A DNA stretch of 64,000 bases from Rickettsiales bacterium. Its GTDB lineage: Bacteria; Pseudomonadota; Alphaproteobacteria; Rickettsiales; UBA1997. The stretch spans positions 1 through 64,000 of the forward strand of contig JAJTDS010000001.1 in the NCBI GenBank assembly GCA_021298605.1, read 5' to 3'. This document shows positions 26,887-36,656 of the stretch, in pieces. A program made the translations under genes and the position numbers. The notes beneath the pieces are model-generated. The model was not told the origin of the DNA. It made no database searches and saw only the letters and a program-made list of their open reading frames with translations. The stretch's first letter is position 1; the number at the start of each line of letters is the position of its first letter.

Positions 26887-29433
26887 TTAAGAATTTTCAA
26901 GAAGCTCTATTCTTTGCTTTTCTTTAATTCTTTCTTGGCGAATTCTATCTAATTCTGCTAATCTATTTTCTTCAGTTATGTCTTGCAATATTTCTATAGT
27001 TTGCGGAAGCCATTCTTTGCTATTGATTTTTTCTAGAGGCTGATTTTTTTCTACTCTGATATGCTCAATGACCTCTTCCATAACTAAAACAGCCTGTTCA
27101 TCTGACCTTAAAAGTTGAAACATTTCCGGAGTTTTTAAGAAATAAAGCGATGAAATTATTGATTGATTATTATGTTTTAATAAAAAATGATGATATGAAA
27201 TTTGTATGTTTTTTATTATTTCAATTTCATCATCATCTAATCCAAATATTGTTTTATAGTCTTTCTTGGGGTTTTTATTGGGTAGATATATTTGATTTGC
27301 TGAATTTTTAACAATTTCTTTTATAGCGATTGATTTATCAAGTTCTTTATCGCTATTTATGGTTGAAATTACAACACAATTTTTTTGAGTTAATCTTTTT
27401 AAAATAATATCAACTTTATTTGCGAGAATATTGTTTTCAAATAATGTCAAGATATTATCAATTACAATTATTGAGGCAATGCCATCAAGTTTTTGCTCTA
27501 TTTTATTTAGAAAATAAATGAATAATGGCAGAATTATTGGTAAAGTTTTTTCTGCTTCAATAATATTAAGACCTATGATGTGATTATCCCAATTGATATC
27601 GGTGGCTATGGCTTCTGTTTGGTTGTTGTTTTTACTATTAAAAATATGAGATAATTTTCCATTTTGCCAAATTTGCATTCTTTGATATATTTCTCTTGAT
27701 TCTCCGCTATTAAATAATTCTATTGCATCATTGAAATTATCGATCTTCTTTGCGATTATATTTTCAATTATTGCAGGAATAATATCAATTTCACTATTTG
27801 ATAATGGTTCTTTGGAAAATGAAACTAAGCTGGTAAAGAAGTTGATGAGAAATTCTTTTTGTTCTTTGTTGTCTCGATTTATATTTTCTAGTGGATTAAT
27901 ATTTAAAGTTTGATTATTTTTATTAGAAATTTTTTCAGCAATATTATGATAATCTCCGTTTAGACCGTTAATCAATATTTTTGCATTATTATTGTCAAAA
28001 TAAAATAATTTTGGATTAAATCTCATCGCTTGAGTGATAAAGAAATTCAACAAAGAACTTCTATCAGTATCATTTCCACCAACTATAATGGTATGTCCTA
28101 TATTTTTATTATGAAAATTAAAAAAATAAGGAGTGTTAAGGGCGGTTCTTATTACCGATACTGCACTTCCCCAGTGATTGCCATCAATTGCTCCTGTAGG
28201 AAAGCTGTAAAGAGCTACAAATCCTGCAACAGTCTTAGAATTAAATAATTTTTGTCTTTTTAAAAAATTAAAATTGGCTGGTATTTGTGCCCAAAAACAA
28301 TGTTCTAAAAAAAGCTCCTCTCTTACTAGAGAAAGACCAGAGGCATTAAATTTATCAGTTACTTCATCGACATCATTTTTTAATTTATCAATATTTTCCG
28401 CTATTACCATTACATTGGTTTGTACTTTGCAATAGTCGGTTTGTAGATTGTTGATATTCTCAAAAAAATTACCAATTCCTAGAGAATTGCGAAATTCTTT
28501 ATCTTCGCTGATTTTAAGAATATTATCTTGATTTTGTAATGATTGAAAATCTTGACTATTGACATCAAAAATCATTGATTGCGAGATAATAAACTCTATT
28601 GGCATTTGCAGTAAGTTATCAAGATTTTCAATGCTTATTTCGCGATATTCTTTTAAAGAAAGAATTGCTCCAAAGCTTTTTCTTTCAGGGTTTTCAACTT
28701 GAATTTCTCTGTCGCCAAAGGCAATCTTGTGGGTTGCTAAATCGGCCGAAATATCATTTATTGAAAGGGGGTATCTTTCTTCATTGAGATTAAGGATCTT
28801 GCCAAAGAATCTCATTTGCTCTGAATATAATATACCTTTCCACTCAACAATACCAAGAATTCTTGCTCCATAATCGGCTATATTGCGAAGGATTGAGTTG
28901 CATAAATTGGTTAATTCTTTGTGGCTAGAGTTTAGTTTAGATAAATGAAGATTGCGGTTAGATTTTGCCGATAGCGATTTCCATAATGATTTTAGATCTA
29001 TCAATGAAGTTCCAGAAGCTTGAATTATGATGGTAATGTAAAGTTCATTAATAAATTGATTTTCCCATTCATTTTGTTCATTCCATTCATCTTCAATATA
29101 TTGTGAAAATGAATCTGAAAAATTGCCTTTAGCTTTAATATTTTTTCTTCTTCTTATGGTATGAAACCAAAATGAAAAATTAATATTGTTGCCTATTTCA
29201 TCAATTATTGATTTTCTTATAACTTCTCTAATTGAATCTGCATTAGAGGTAGAATCTTTAGAGAAGCCAGTAATGCGAATAGTTTTCATTAATTCGCCAT
29301 TTTTAGTTACAATAGTTTCTTCATCGTAATGACAAACAAATGGAATAAAATCTTCGCTTGGTACTTTAAATGAAATTTTATTATCATTTTTAGGAACGAG
29401 TAGAGTTTTAATAATTTTATTGGAAAAAGACAT
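26887..29433 (-). CDS. virB4: VirB4-family T4SS protein with degenerate ATPase motifs
   Basis: VirB4 is the large inner-membrane-associated ATPase of type IV secretion. The 848-residue protein has the CagE/VirB4 N-terminal domain (FIPFVCHYDEETIVTKNGEL; later FFGKILNLN) and a C-terminal RecA-like domain. However, Walker A reads GGNDTDRSS (452-460) instead of G-x4-GK(S/T), with Arg at the Lys position, and Walker B reads IIVIDNILTLF, so D659 is followed by N660 instead of Glu. ATP hydrolysis is therefore doubtful. Rickettsiales carry two VirB4 paralogs, one of them divergent; this is probably that one. It stands alone, next to gltA. The frame is intact over its full length. Confidence 0.88.
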   Translation of the reverse strand: MSFSNKIIKTLLVPKNDNKISFKVPSEDFIPFVCHYDEETIVTKNGELMKTIRITGFSKDSTSNADSIREVIRKSIIDEIGNNINFSFWFHTIRRRKNIKAKGNFSDSFSQYIEDEWNEQNEWENQFINELYITIIIQASGTSLIDLKSLWKSLSAKSNRNLHLSKLNSSHKELTNLCNSILRNIADYGARILGIVEWKGILYSEQMRFFGKILNLNEERYPLSINDISADLATHKIAFGDREIQVENPERKSFGAILSLKEYREISIENLDNLLQMPIEFIISQSMIFDVNSQDFQSLQNQDNILKISEDKEFRNSLGIGNFFENINNLQTDYCKVQTNVMVIAENIDKLKNDVDEVTDKFNASGLSLVREELFLEHCFWAQIPANFNFLKRQKLFNSKTVAGFVALYSFPTGAIDGNHWGSAVSVIRTALNTPYFFNFHNKNIGHTIIVGGNDTDRSSLLNFFITQAMRFNPKLFYFDNNNAKILINGLNGDYHNIAEKISNKNNQTLNINPLENINRDNKEQKEFLINFFTSLVSFSKEPLSNSEIDIIPAIIENIIAKKIDNFNDAIELFNSGESREIYQRMQIWQNGKLSHIFNSKNNNQTEAIATDINWDNHIIGLNIIEAEKTLPIILPLFIYFLNKIEQKLDGIASIIVIDNILTLFENNILANKVDIILKRLTQKNCVVISTINSDKELDKSIAIKEIVKNSANQIYLPNKNPKKDYKTIFGLDDDEIEIIKNIQISYHHFLLKHNNQSIISSLYFLKTPEMFQLLRSDEQAVLVMEEVIEHIRVEKNQPLEKINSKEWLPQTIEILQDITEENRLAELDRIRQERIKEKQRIELLENS

Positions 29434-29481
29434 TTATTTTGCCCTCCTAGGCTTATTTATAAAAAGCATTAATATTACTAA

Positions 29482-30792
29482 TTAACAACTTTTGATTTCT
29501 TGGTATTCTCTTTTTATTTCTCCTTTGTAAAGTTGACGAGGTCTACCAATTTTAAATGCAGGGTCTTCTATCATTTCTTTCCATTGAGCTATCCAACCAG
29601 CACTTCTGGCGACTGCGAATATAACTGTGAATAATGAAGTTGGAATTCCAAGGGCTTTATAGATAATTCCAGAGTAAAAATCAACATTTGGAAATAATTT
29701 TCTAGAAATAAAATATTCATCATTAAGAGCTATTTTTTCTAGTTCAATTGCAATATCAAGCAGTGGATCATTTTTTATTCCTAATTCTAGCAATACCGCA
29801 TGACAAGATTTTTTTAGAACTGATGCTCTAGGATCGTAGTTTTTATAGACTCTATGCCCAAATCCCATAAGGCGGAAGGAATCGTTTTTGTCTTTAGCTC
29901 TTTTAATAAATTCAGGGATTCTTGATTTATTGCCAATTTCTTGAAGCATTTCAATTACTTCTTCATTCGCTCCACCATGGGCAGGACCCCATAAAGATGA
30001 AATACCAGCTCCAATGCAAGCAAAAGGATTTGCTCCAGAAGAGCCTGCAAGCCTTACTGTTGATGTTGAAGCATTTTGTTCGTGATCAGCATGAAGAATG
30101 AATATCATTTCCATTGCTTTAGCAATTGTTGGGCTAATATTAAGATTGTGAGTAGGTTTTGCAAATAGCATATGCAAGAAATTTTCTGCAAAGCCGAGCT
30201 CATATTTTGGATAAATAATAGGCTCTCCGATAGAGTATTTATAAGCCATTGCTGCTAGAGTTGGCATTTTAGCAATAATTTTATAAGCAACATCCATTCT
30301 GCCTTGAGGAGTTGCTGTATCAACTGTTTCGTGATAGAATGCTGAAAGTGAAGCAACCGCACCAACCATTATTGCCATTGGATGTGCTTTTCTTGGAAAT
30401 CCCCGATAAAGAATAGTTAGCTGTTCGTGAACTAGCATCTGCTCTTTAATTTTTTGACAAAAATTTTGATATTGAGTTTGGTTTGGTAAATTTTGATTAA
30501 GAAGTAAATAAGCAACCTCAAGATATTCACTTTTATTGGCAAGATCTTCGATTGAATATCCGCTGTGCCTTAATATTCCTGCATCTCCATCAATGAAAGT
30601 AATTTCTGATTCACAAGATGCGGTTGAGAGAAAGCCGGGGTCGTAGGTAAACATTCCGCTTTCTTTGTAAAGGGAGGATATATCAATAACATTTTGACCT
30701 ATTGTTGCTTGATATATCGGCAACAAAACCTCTTTACCATTCGGTAGAATAAATTTTGCAGTTAATTTCCCTGATTGTGAGGAGTCTTTCAT
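29482..30792 (-). CDS. gltA: Citrate synthase
   Basis: Condenses acetyl-CoA and oxaloacetate to citrate at the entry of the TCA cycle. The active-site motifs are [25 protein letters not shown] and NVDFYSGII, and the N-terminus has the type II domain of Gram-negative hexameric enzymes ([15 protein letters not shown]). Length 436 is normal. It is separated from virB4 by about 48 bases and has its own promoter candidate. Confidence 0.97.
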   Translation of the reverse strand: MKDSSQSGKLTAKFILPNGKEVLLPIYQATIGQNVIDISSLYKESGMFTYDPGFLSTASCESEITFIDGDAGILRHSGYSIEDLANKSEYLEVAYLLLNQNLPNQTQYQNFCQKIKEQMLVHEQLTILYRGFPRKAHPMAIMVGAVASLSAFYHETVDTATPQGRMDVAYKIIAKMPTLAAMAYKYSIGEPIIYPKYELGFAENFLHMLFAKPTHNLNISPTIAKAMEMIFILHADHEQNASTSTVRLAGSSGANPFACIGAGISSLWGPAHGGANEEVIEMLQEIGNKSRIPEFIKRAKDKNDSFRLMGFGHRVYKNYDPRASVLKKSCHAVLLELGIKNDPLLDIAIELEKIALNDEYFISRKLFPNVDFYSGIIYKALGIPTSLFTVIFAVARSAGWIAQWKEMIEDPAFKIGRPRQLYKGEIKREYQEIKSC

Positions 30793-30895
30793 TTATTTAT
30801 AATTTTACTAAATTGGCATCAACTATTCTTAAGTTCTAATAAAGCATAATAAACTTATTCAAAGCTTGTAAATAGTATAAAAATTGGTAATAAAT

Positions 30896-30923
30896 TTTAT
30901 AAAATAATAATTTATTAAGTCAA
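30896..30923 (-). promoter_or_regulatory. Candidate gltA promoter
   Basis: On the minus strand TTGACT (plus 30918-30923) is followed by 16 bases and TATAAA (30896-30901). Transcription would begin near 30889, about 97 bases before the gltA start codon. The region is very AT-rich, so chance matches are possible. Confidence 0.4.
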
Positions 30924-30981
30924 TTTACTTGTCAAAAATATTATAGCAATATTTATGTATTTCAATAATTGAAGATTTGTA

Positions 30982-32343
30982 TCAAAATTTTAGATTAATT
31001 CCTGCCAGTGTGATTAAGCCTTTATTTTTTGATAAACTGACATTGGTGATATTTTTTGTTTTAAAGGAGAAGTCAATAGTTTCAAGATATAAATTGATAT
31101 CTTTATTGATTTTGTAACCAAAATTTAATGCATCTGCGGAGTAGTAGTTTTTTTGCAATTGGCTTTGAAAGTAAGAAATTCCAAGGCTAAAATGGCTTAT
31201 TTTATAACCAACAGCCAGTGCATAATAATTAGGTTCAAAATTATTTTGTCTGTAACTACAAATATTAGCTTGATTTTGCGAGTTCAGATTTAAATTTATA
31301 GTATCGCAACTATTGTTTTTGTTTTGTAAAGAATTGCCCCAGAAACCAATGTTTGATGCTAAGGTAAAGCCAAAATAATTTGCTGTTGCCCCAAAATCAA
31401 AGGCTAAAAGATTTCTTTTTTTGATATTATGTTGATAATTATTTTTAGATCTACCATTTTCTAAGCTTGCAGATAGTTCATAGCTAAAATCATTTTCTAG
31501 ATAATCAAGATAATTAGCATTAAGAGTTACTATATCAACAACTCGCCAATTTTTATTGTTAAAAACAGAAGTTGAAAAATAGCTCTTACTACTATCTGGA
31601 GTGTAGCTTATTGCTAGTTGTAGGCTAGAAATTCTTGGGCTGTAATAGCTAATTTTATTTGCATCCTCCATTCCATTGAAGCTTGTACTTCGCAAAATTT
31701 TTATGCGATTTTTATTAAAATCTACTGTTTTATATTGGCCATTTTCAATCTCTTCATTAAAGAATGCTCCAATTCCTTCTCCATTATGTGCAATTGGCAA
31801 TTGGGGAATGGTTATAAAGAGCGGAAAGTTAAGTCTTGGTAAAATAATATTTTTTAAATAATTGCCATTAGCAATCGCAAAATTTGTACTATTATTAATG
31901 TTCGCAACTCCTGCCTTCATTTTTTGATTGGATGCTTTGGTTGCTCCTAATTCTAAATTTCCTAATTTATTTTCCAATAGCAAAAAACTTTCATCGATAT
32001 CCATTCTAAAATCATTAGCACTGCTTGATAATTCTGATTCAAGCTTAATTTTTAGAGAAATTGATCCTTCTTCGTTGATTAGTTTTTTTGCTTCAAGAAG
32101 TAGTTGGGAGTTATTCTCTATTGCATATTTTTTATCGTAATTATTTTGAGAATAAATATTTTGTAACGCTCTGTTGGATTGATTTCGATTTGATAAATAG
32201 CTGTTGCTTAATAGTTTGTAGTTATAAATATTTTTTGTTTCTTCTATGGAATTTGCAAGACAATTATTGTTAACGAATATTAAAATAATAGATATTGGCG
32301 ACCAGTATTTTTTAATCAATAAATGGCAAAAATTAATTAACAT
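30982..32343 (-). CDS. Porin-like outer membrane beta-barrel protein
   Basis: A 453-residue exported protein. The N-terminus is hydrophobic (SPISIILIFVNNNCLA), fitting a signal peptide with cleavage near ANS. The rest is rich in alternating polar/aromatic strands, such as ISSLQLAISYTPDS, NYYALAVGYKISHFSLGISY and DINLYLETIDFS. It ends in ...LITLAGINLKF, with the terminal Phe typical of barrels assembled by BAM. LGNLELGATKAS and FNGMEDANKISYYSPR resemble Gram-negative porins of other alphaproteobacteria. Substrate is unknown. Confidence 0.78.
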   Translation of the reverse strand: MLINFCHLLIKKYWSPISIILIFVNNNCLANSIEETKNIYNYKLLSNSYLSNRNQSNRALQNIYSQNNYDKKYAIENNSQLLLEAKKLINEEGSISLKIKLESELSSSANDFRMDIDESFLLLENKLGNLELGATKASNQKMKAGVANINNSTNFAIANGNYLKNIILPRLNFPLFITIPQLPIAHNGEGIGAFFNEEIENGQYKTVDFNKNRIKILRSTSFNGMEDANKISYYSPRISSLQLAISYTPDSSKSYFSTSVFNNKNWRVVDIVTLNANYLDYLENDFSYELSASLENGRSKNNYQHNIKKRNLLAFDFGATANYFGFTLASNIGFWGNSLQNKNNSCDTINLNLNSQNQANICSYRQNNFEPNYYALAVGYKISHFSLGISYFQSQLQKNYYSADALNFGYKINKDINLYLETIDFSFKTKNITNVSLSKNKGLITLAGINLKF

Positions 32344-32735
32344 AATGTAACTAATGTTTTTAAATAGTTTTAGTTTTATAAATAAGATAACTTAATCAAA
32401 ATTAATTATATTAACGGATAAAGCTGATACCATTAAAATAAGTGAATAAATTGCAAGTCTTGTTTTAATTTTGCTTACAAAAAGCCACATTAATTTTTAT
32501 TTTGCTTTTTAAATTTAAACAATATAAATTTGGGAAATATTTTTAAATTGATAAATTGCAAATGTTATTAATCTTATCATTTTAATGATAAGATCTGCAA
32601 TTATAGTGGCTAGAAGTTTCTGTTGCCTAAATATTAACAAATTAAATTTATTAATTAATATCATCAAAGCTCTAAAATATTGCTTTATTAAATGTGTTTG
32701 TGCTTTTTGTTTTAACGAATAATTAAAATATTTTT
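32344..32735. other. Non-coding gap of 392 bases between the porin gene and fabF
   Basis: Very AT-rich divergent intergenic region that must hold promoters for the porin gene (minus) and fabF (plus). I see no open frame of note. Its one clear structure is the dyad at 32554-32602, listed separately. No strong -35/-10 pair could be picked with confidence. Confidence 0.6.
32554..32602. promoter_or_regulatory. Nested dyad upstream of fabF
   Basis: The core ATCTTATCATT (32571-32581), two T, and the exact reverse complement (32584-32594) form an 11-bp perfect palindrome. Outer arms AATTGCA (32554-32560) and TGCAATT (32596-32602) can also pair, with 10 unpaired bases on one side and one on the other. 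It may be an operator or a small structured RNA. It lacks a trailing T-run. Confidence 0.5.
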
Positions 32736-34007
32736 ATGAATAGTAAAAGAAGAGTTGTTATTACTGGTATTGGTGCCGTAACCCCTCTTGCTTCAAATGC
32801 TGAAGCTAGTTGGGACAAAATTATTAATTCTCAATCAGGAATAGGGAATATCACCCTCTTTGATGTTACTGACTCGGTTTGTAAAATTGCTGGTGAAGTA
32901 AAATTTGGTGATGGGGCAGATTTATTTAACCCAGATATTTACATTGATCAAAAAGAGCAGAAAAAAATGGATAGATTTATTCATTTTGCAATTGCTGGTG
33001 CTGAACAAGCAATTTTTGATTCTGGTTGGAAGGTGCAAAACGAACAACAAGCTTATAGAACCGGAGTAATGATAGGTTCAGGAATTGGTGGTTTGCCATC
33101 TATCCAAAAAACCTCTATTCTTACACAAGAAAAGGGTGCTAAAAGAATTTCACCATTCTTTATTCCTGCAAGTTTAATTAATCTTGCATCTGGTCAGGTT
33201 TCAATTAAGCATAATTTTATGGGTCCTAATCATGCCGTTGTTACTGCTTGTGCAACTGGTTCTCATGCAATTGGTGATTCAGCTCGCATGATAGCATTTG
33301 GGGATGTTGATGTTATGGTATGTGGTGGAGCAGAAGCAACAATTTGCGAAATAGGAATTGGTGGTTTTGCATCTTTAAGGGCTTTATCGACAAATTTTAA
33401 CGACAGACCAGCCGAGGCATCTCGCCCTTGGGATAAAGATAGAGACGGTTTTGTTATGGGAGAGGGTTCAGGAATATTAGTATTAGAAGAATTAGAGCAT
33501 GCTAAAAAAAGAGGGGCAAAAATTTATGCAGAAATTGTTGGTTACGGAATGTCAGGCGATGCTTATCATATCACTGCCCCAGAAAGTACTGGTAGAGGTA
33601 CAACCTATGCAATGAATCTTGCATTGCATCATGCTGGAATAACTCCAGATAAAATTGATTACATTAATGCTCATGGCACCTCAACTCCGCTTGGCGATGA
33701 AATAGAAGTTAATTCAGTTAAAAAAGTTTTTAAAGATCATTCTTATAAATTATCAATGTCTTCAACCAAATCTTCAACTGGTCACCTACTTGGTGCCGCT
33801 GGTAGTGTTGAGGCAATATTTTCAATATTGGCGATTCGTGATAATATTGTTCCTCCAACTCTTAACCTTGATAATCCCTCTGATGGTTGCGATATTGATC
33901 TTGTTCCTAAAAAAGCAAAAGAAAAAGAGCTTAATTTTGTTATGTCAAATTCATTTGGTTTTGGTGGAACTAATGCTTGTCTAGTATTTAAAAGATTCTC
34001 TGATTAA
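32736..34007 (+). CDS. fabF: 3-oxoacyl-[ACP] synthase II (KAS II)
   Basis: Elongating condensing enzyme of type II fatty acid synthesis. The catalytic Cys is C172 in VVTACATGSH; the two His lie in NAHGTSTPLGD and SSTGHLLGAAG. RRVVITGIGAVTPL at the start and NSFGFGGTNA at the end are family motifs. Length 423 is normal. No acpP gene precedes it, unlike the usual acpP-fabF pair. The following mltG gene starts at the next base after the stop; fabF-mltG is a common alphaproteobacterial order. Confidence 0.97.
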   Translation: MNSKRRVVITGIGAVTPLASNAEASWDKIINSQSGIGNITLFDVTDSVCKIAGEVKFGDGADLFNPDIYIDQKEQKKMDRFIHFAIAGAEQAIFDSGWKVQNEQQAYRTGVMIGSGIGGLPSIQKTSILTQEKGAKRISPFFIPASLINLASGQVSIKHNFMGPNHAVVTACATGSHAIGDSARMIAFGDVDVMVCGGAEATICEIGIGGFASLRALSTNFNDRPAEASRPWDKDRDGFVMGEGSGILVLEELEHAKKRGAKIYAEIVGYGMSGDAYHITAPESTGRGTTYAMNLALHHAGITPDKIDYINAHGTSTPLGDEIEVNSVKKVFKDHSYKLSMSSTKSSTGHLLGAAGSVEAIFSILAIRDNIVPPTLNLDNPSDGCDIDLVPKKAKEKELNFVMSNSFGFGGTNACLVFKRFSD

Positions 34008-35171
34008 TTGATGATGAAAAAAATATTGCAAAATTCGCTTATAGCCTTTATATCAATTGTATTTTTATATATTGCGACTATATTTTCTTTGATAATGTAT
34101 TTCAATGCCCCAAATAGCTATCATCAAGCAGATAAAAGATTTGTAGTTGATAGTGGGATGACATTTCGTCAGGTAGTTGAAAGGCTTTATCAAGAAAAAA
34201 TAATTAAAAGCCCTTCTGCCTTTTTATATATTTCTCAATTAATTAAAGGTGTTGATCCTAGGGTTCGTTATGGTGAATATTTTTTTGAGAAAAATACTTC
34301 TTATTATAAAATTCTCCATAAAATGCTTCATGGATATATATATTTCCGCAAAGTAACAATAAGCGAGGGTTTGTCAATTAATAGTGCGAAGAAAATTATC
34401 GAAAAATCCCCAGGTTTGATTGGTCAATTGCCAGAAGATCTTAAAGAAGGAATGATTCTGCCCGAAACCTATTTTTATTCATATAATGATACCAAGGCTT
34501 CAATCGCTAAAAGAATGCAAAATGCTCTTGAAAAGAATCTTGAAGAATTGTGGCAAAAAAGAGACCCTTCAATTCCAATAAAATCTAAAGAAAAAGCCTT
34601 GATTCTTGCTTCAATAGTTGAAAAAGAAACTGGGATTGCATCAGAAAGACCGCAAGTTGCCTCAGTATTTATAAATCGTCTAAAAAAAGGTATGAAGTTG
34701 CAGTCGGACCCTACAATTATTTACTCTTTTGCTTTTGGTGATAAAGCCCTTGAAAGGCCTATCAGGGTTAGTGATATTCAAAATAACTCTAATTACAATA
34801 CTTACAATATATATGGCTTGCCTCCTACTCCTATTTGTAATCCGGGTTTAGCATCAATTAAGGCGGTTCTTAATCCAATTAACAGTAACTACCTGTATTT
34901 TGTTGCAACTGGCAAAGGAGATCATCATTTTTCTTCTTCAATTGAAGAGCATAATAATTATGTTGCTAAATATCGTGCAATTATGAGAAGTAAAGAGCAA
35001 CAAAAAGCTATTAATGTTCCTGCTAGCAATAATATAGATAATCCTCAAATTAACGATTCTTCGAAAGTTAATCAAAATCTTGAAAATAAGCCAGCAAATT
35101 CTGTTATAGATAATCCGCCCAATGCAGTAAAGCAAGAGGTTGTAAGTTCTGAAAATAGTAGTAATATTTAA
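34008..35171 (+). CDS. mltG: Endolytic murein transglycosylase MltG (YceG-like)
   Basis: Inner-membrane enzyme that cleaves nascent glycan strands and is thought to set their length. One N-terminal membrane helix (about 8-30, LIAFISIVFLYIATIFSLIM) is followed by a LysM-like region and the YceG domain with LASIVEKETGIASERPQVAS, in which E205 corresponds to the catalytic Glu, and LKKGMKLQSDPTIIY. The last 60 residues are a polar, Asn/Pro/Ser-rich tail absent from most homologs. It sits between fabF and miaB, two bases before the latter. Confidence 0.95.
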   Translation: MMMKKILQNSLIAFISIVFLYIATIFSLIMYFNAPNSYHQADKRFVVDSGMTFRQVVERLYQEKIIKSPSAFLYISQLIKGVDPRVRYGEYFFEKNTSYYKILHKMLHGYIYFRKVTISEGLSINSAKKIIEKSPGLIGQLPEDLKEGMILPETYFYSYNDTKASIAKRMQNALEKNLEELWQKRDPSIPIKSKEKALILASIVEKETGIASERPQVASVFINRLKKGMKLQSDPTIIYSFAFGDKALERPIRVSDIQNNSNYNTYNIYGLPPTPICNPGLASIKAVLNPINSNYLYFVATGKGDHHFSSSIEEHNNYVAKYRAIMRSKEQQKAINVPASNNIDNPQINDSSKVNQNLENKPANSVIDNPPNAVKQEVVSSENSSNI

Positions 35172-35173
35172 TT

Positions 35174-36568
35174 ATGGTCCAGAAAATTTATATCAAAACA
35201 TATGGTTGCCAGATGAATATATACGATTCCGAGCGAATACAAGATCTTATGGCAATGTCTGGATATCAATATACCGATTCAATCGAAGAAGCTAATCTTT
35301 TAGTAATAAATACTTGTCATATTCGCGAGAAAGCTTCTGAAAAATTATTTTCTGAACTTGGAAGGGTTAAAGTTCACAAAGAGGCAATGCAAAAAAAAGG
35401 CGAGCAAATGATTGTTGCGGTTGCTGGTTGTGTGGCACAGGCAGAGGGGAAGGAAATCTTTAAAAGAGCTCCTATTGTCGATATTATTGTTGGTCCAGAG
35501 AGTTATCAAACCTTGCCAGATCTTGTTGGTAAGTTGTTACGAGAAAAATCAAAGCAGATTAATCTTGAATTTGATGCAAACCATAAATTTGACAATATTT
35601 TTCATAAAAGTGATAGCACTAAATTCAGTTCCTTTCTTACTATTCAAGAAGGTTGTGATAAATTTTGCACTTTTTGTGTGGTTCCTTATACTCGTGGAGC
35701 TGAATATTCAAAAAATTATCAACAAATTGTTAATGATGCTAATATTTTATCTAGTCAAGGAGCTAAGGAAATATATTTATTAGGTCAAAATGTTAATGCT
35801 TATCATTTTGAGTGTTTAGAAGCTAAAAATAAAGAATTTAATCAAAAAACAAACTTTGACCTTGCTGATTTAATTAAAGAAATTGCAAAGATTAAAAATA
35901 TTGAGAGAATTCGCTACACAACTTCGCATCCTGCCGATATGAATGATTCTCTTATTAATGCTCATCGCGATATTGAAAAATTAATGCCTTTCTTGCATTT
36001 GCCAGTTCAAGCAGGTTCTAATCAAATTTTAAAGGCAATGAATCGCAAGCATTCGCGAGAAGATTATTTTAAAATTATTGAAAAATTAAGAAAGGTCAGG
36101 CCAGATATGGGTCTTTCTTCAGATTTCATTGTTGGTTTTCCGGGTGAAACAGATCAAGATTTTAAACAAACTCTTGATTTAGTTGAAAAAATAGGTTTTG
36201 CTCAATGTTATTCATTTAAATATTCTCCTCGTCCGGGAACCCCAGCTCATGATGATAATAATCAAGTGCCAGAAAATATTAAAGAAGAAAGATTGGCGGA
36301 ATTACAGGCATTATTAACTAGGCAACAAATAGCTTTTAACAAGTCTTTTGAAAATAAAAGAATGAAAGTTCTGTTTGAAAAAGAAGCCCCTAAATCAAAT
36401 AAATTAAGTGCAGAAAATAAGCCTCAAATATGGGGTAAAAGCCCTTGGTTGCAATCTGTGGTCGTTGACTTACCTTTAGATGCTGATATTAGAAATTATA
36501 TTGGTAAAATTATTGATGTTAAGATTATAAAATCTCGCCCGAGTAGTCTTTTTGCTGAATTGTGTTAA
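35174..36568 (+). CDS. miaB: tRNA-2-methylthio-N6-dimethylallyladenosine synthase MiaB
   Basis: Radical SAM methylthiotransferase that converts i6A37 to ms2i6A37 in tRNAs reading UNN codons. The N-terminal cluster-binding Cys lie in KTYGCQMN (C12), NTCH and AGCVAQ; the radical SAM cluster is C161, C165, C168 (GCDKFCTFC), and the C-terminal TRAM domain is present. Length 464 is normal. Cotranscription with mltG is likely (two-base gap). Confidence 0.97.
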   Translation: MVQKIYIKTYGCQMNIYDSERIQDLMAMSGYQYTDSIEEANLLVINTCHIREKASEKLFSELGRVKVHKEAMQKKGEQMIVAVAGCVAQAEGKEIFKRAPIVDIIVGPESYQTLPDLVGKLLREKSKQINLEFDANHKFDNIFHKSDSTKFSSFLTIQEGCDKFCTFCVVPYTRGAEYSKNYQQIVNDANILSSQGAKEIYLLGQNVNAYHFECLEAKNKEFNQKTNFDLADLIKEIAKIKNIERIRYTTSHPADMNDSLINAHRDIEKLMPFLHLPVQAGSNQILKAMNRKHSREDYFKIIEKLRKVRPDMGLSSDFIVGFPGETDQDFKQTLDLVEKIGFAQCYSFKYSPRPGTPAHDDNNQVPENIKEERLAELQALLTRQQIAFNKSFENKRMKVLFEKEAPKSNKLSAENKPQIWGKSPWLQSVVVDLPLDADIRNYIGKIIDVKIIKSRPSSLFAELC

Positions 36569-36656
36569 TTTTAATGTTGAAAAATATTACACCCCAAATA
36601 TTATCTCTATTAAAAACCAGTTCTAAGTCCTAAAATGCTTAATTAAAAATCAATTT

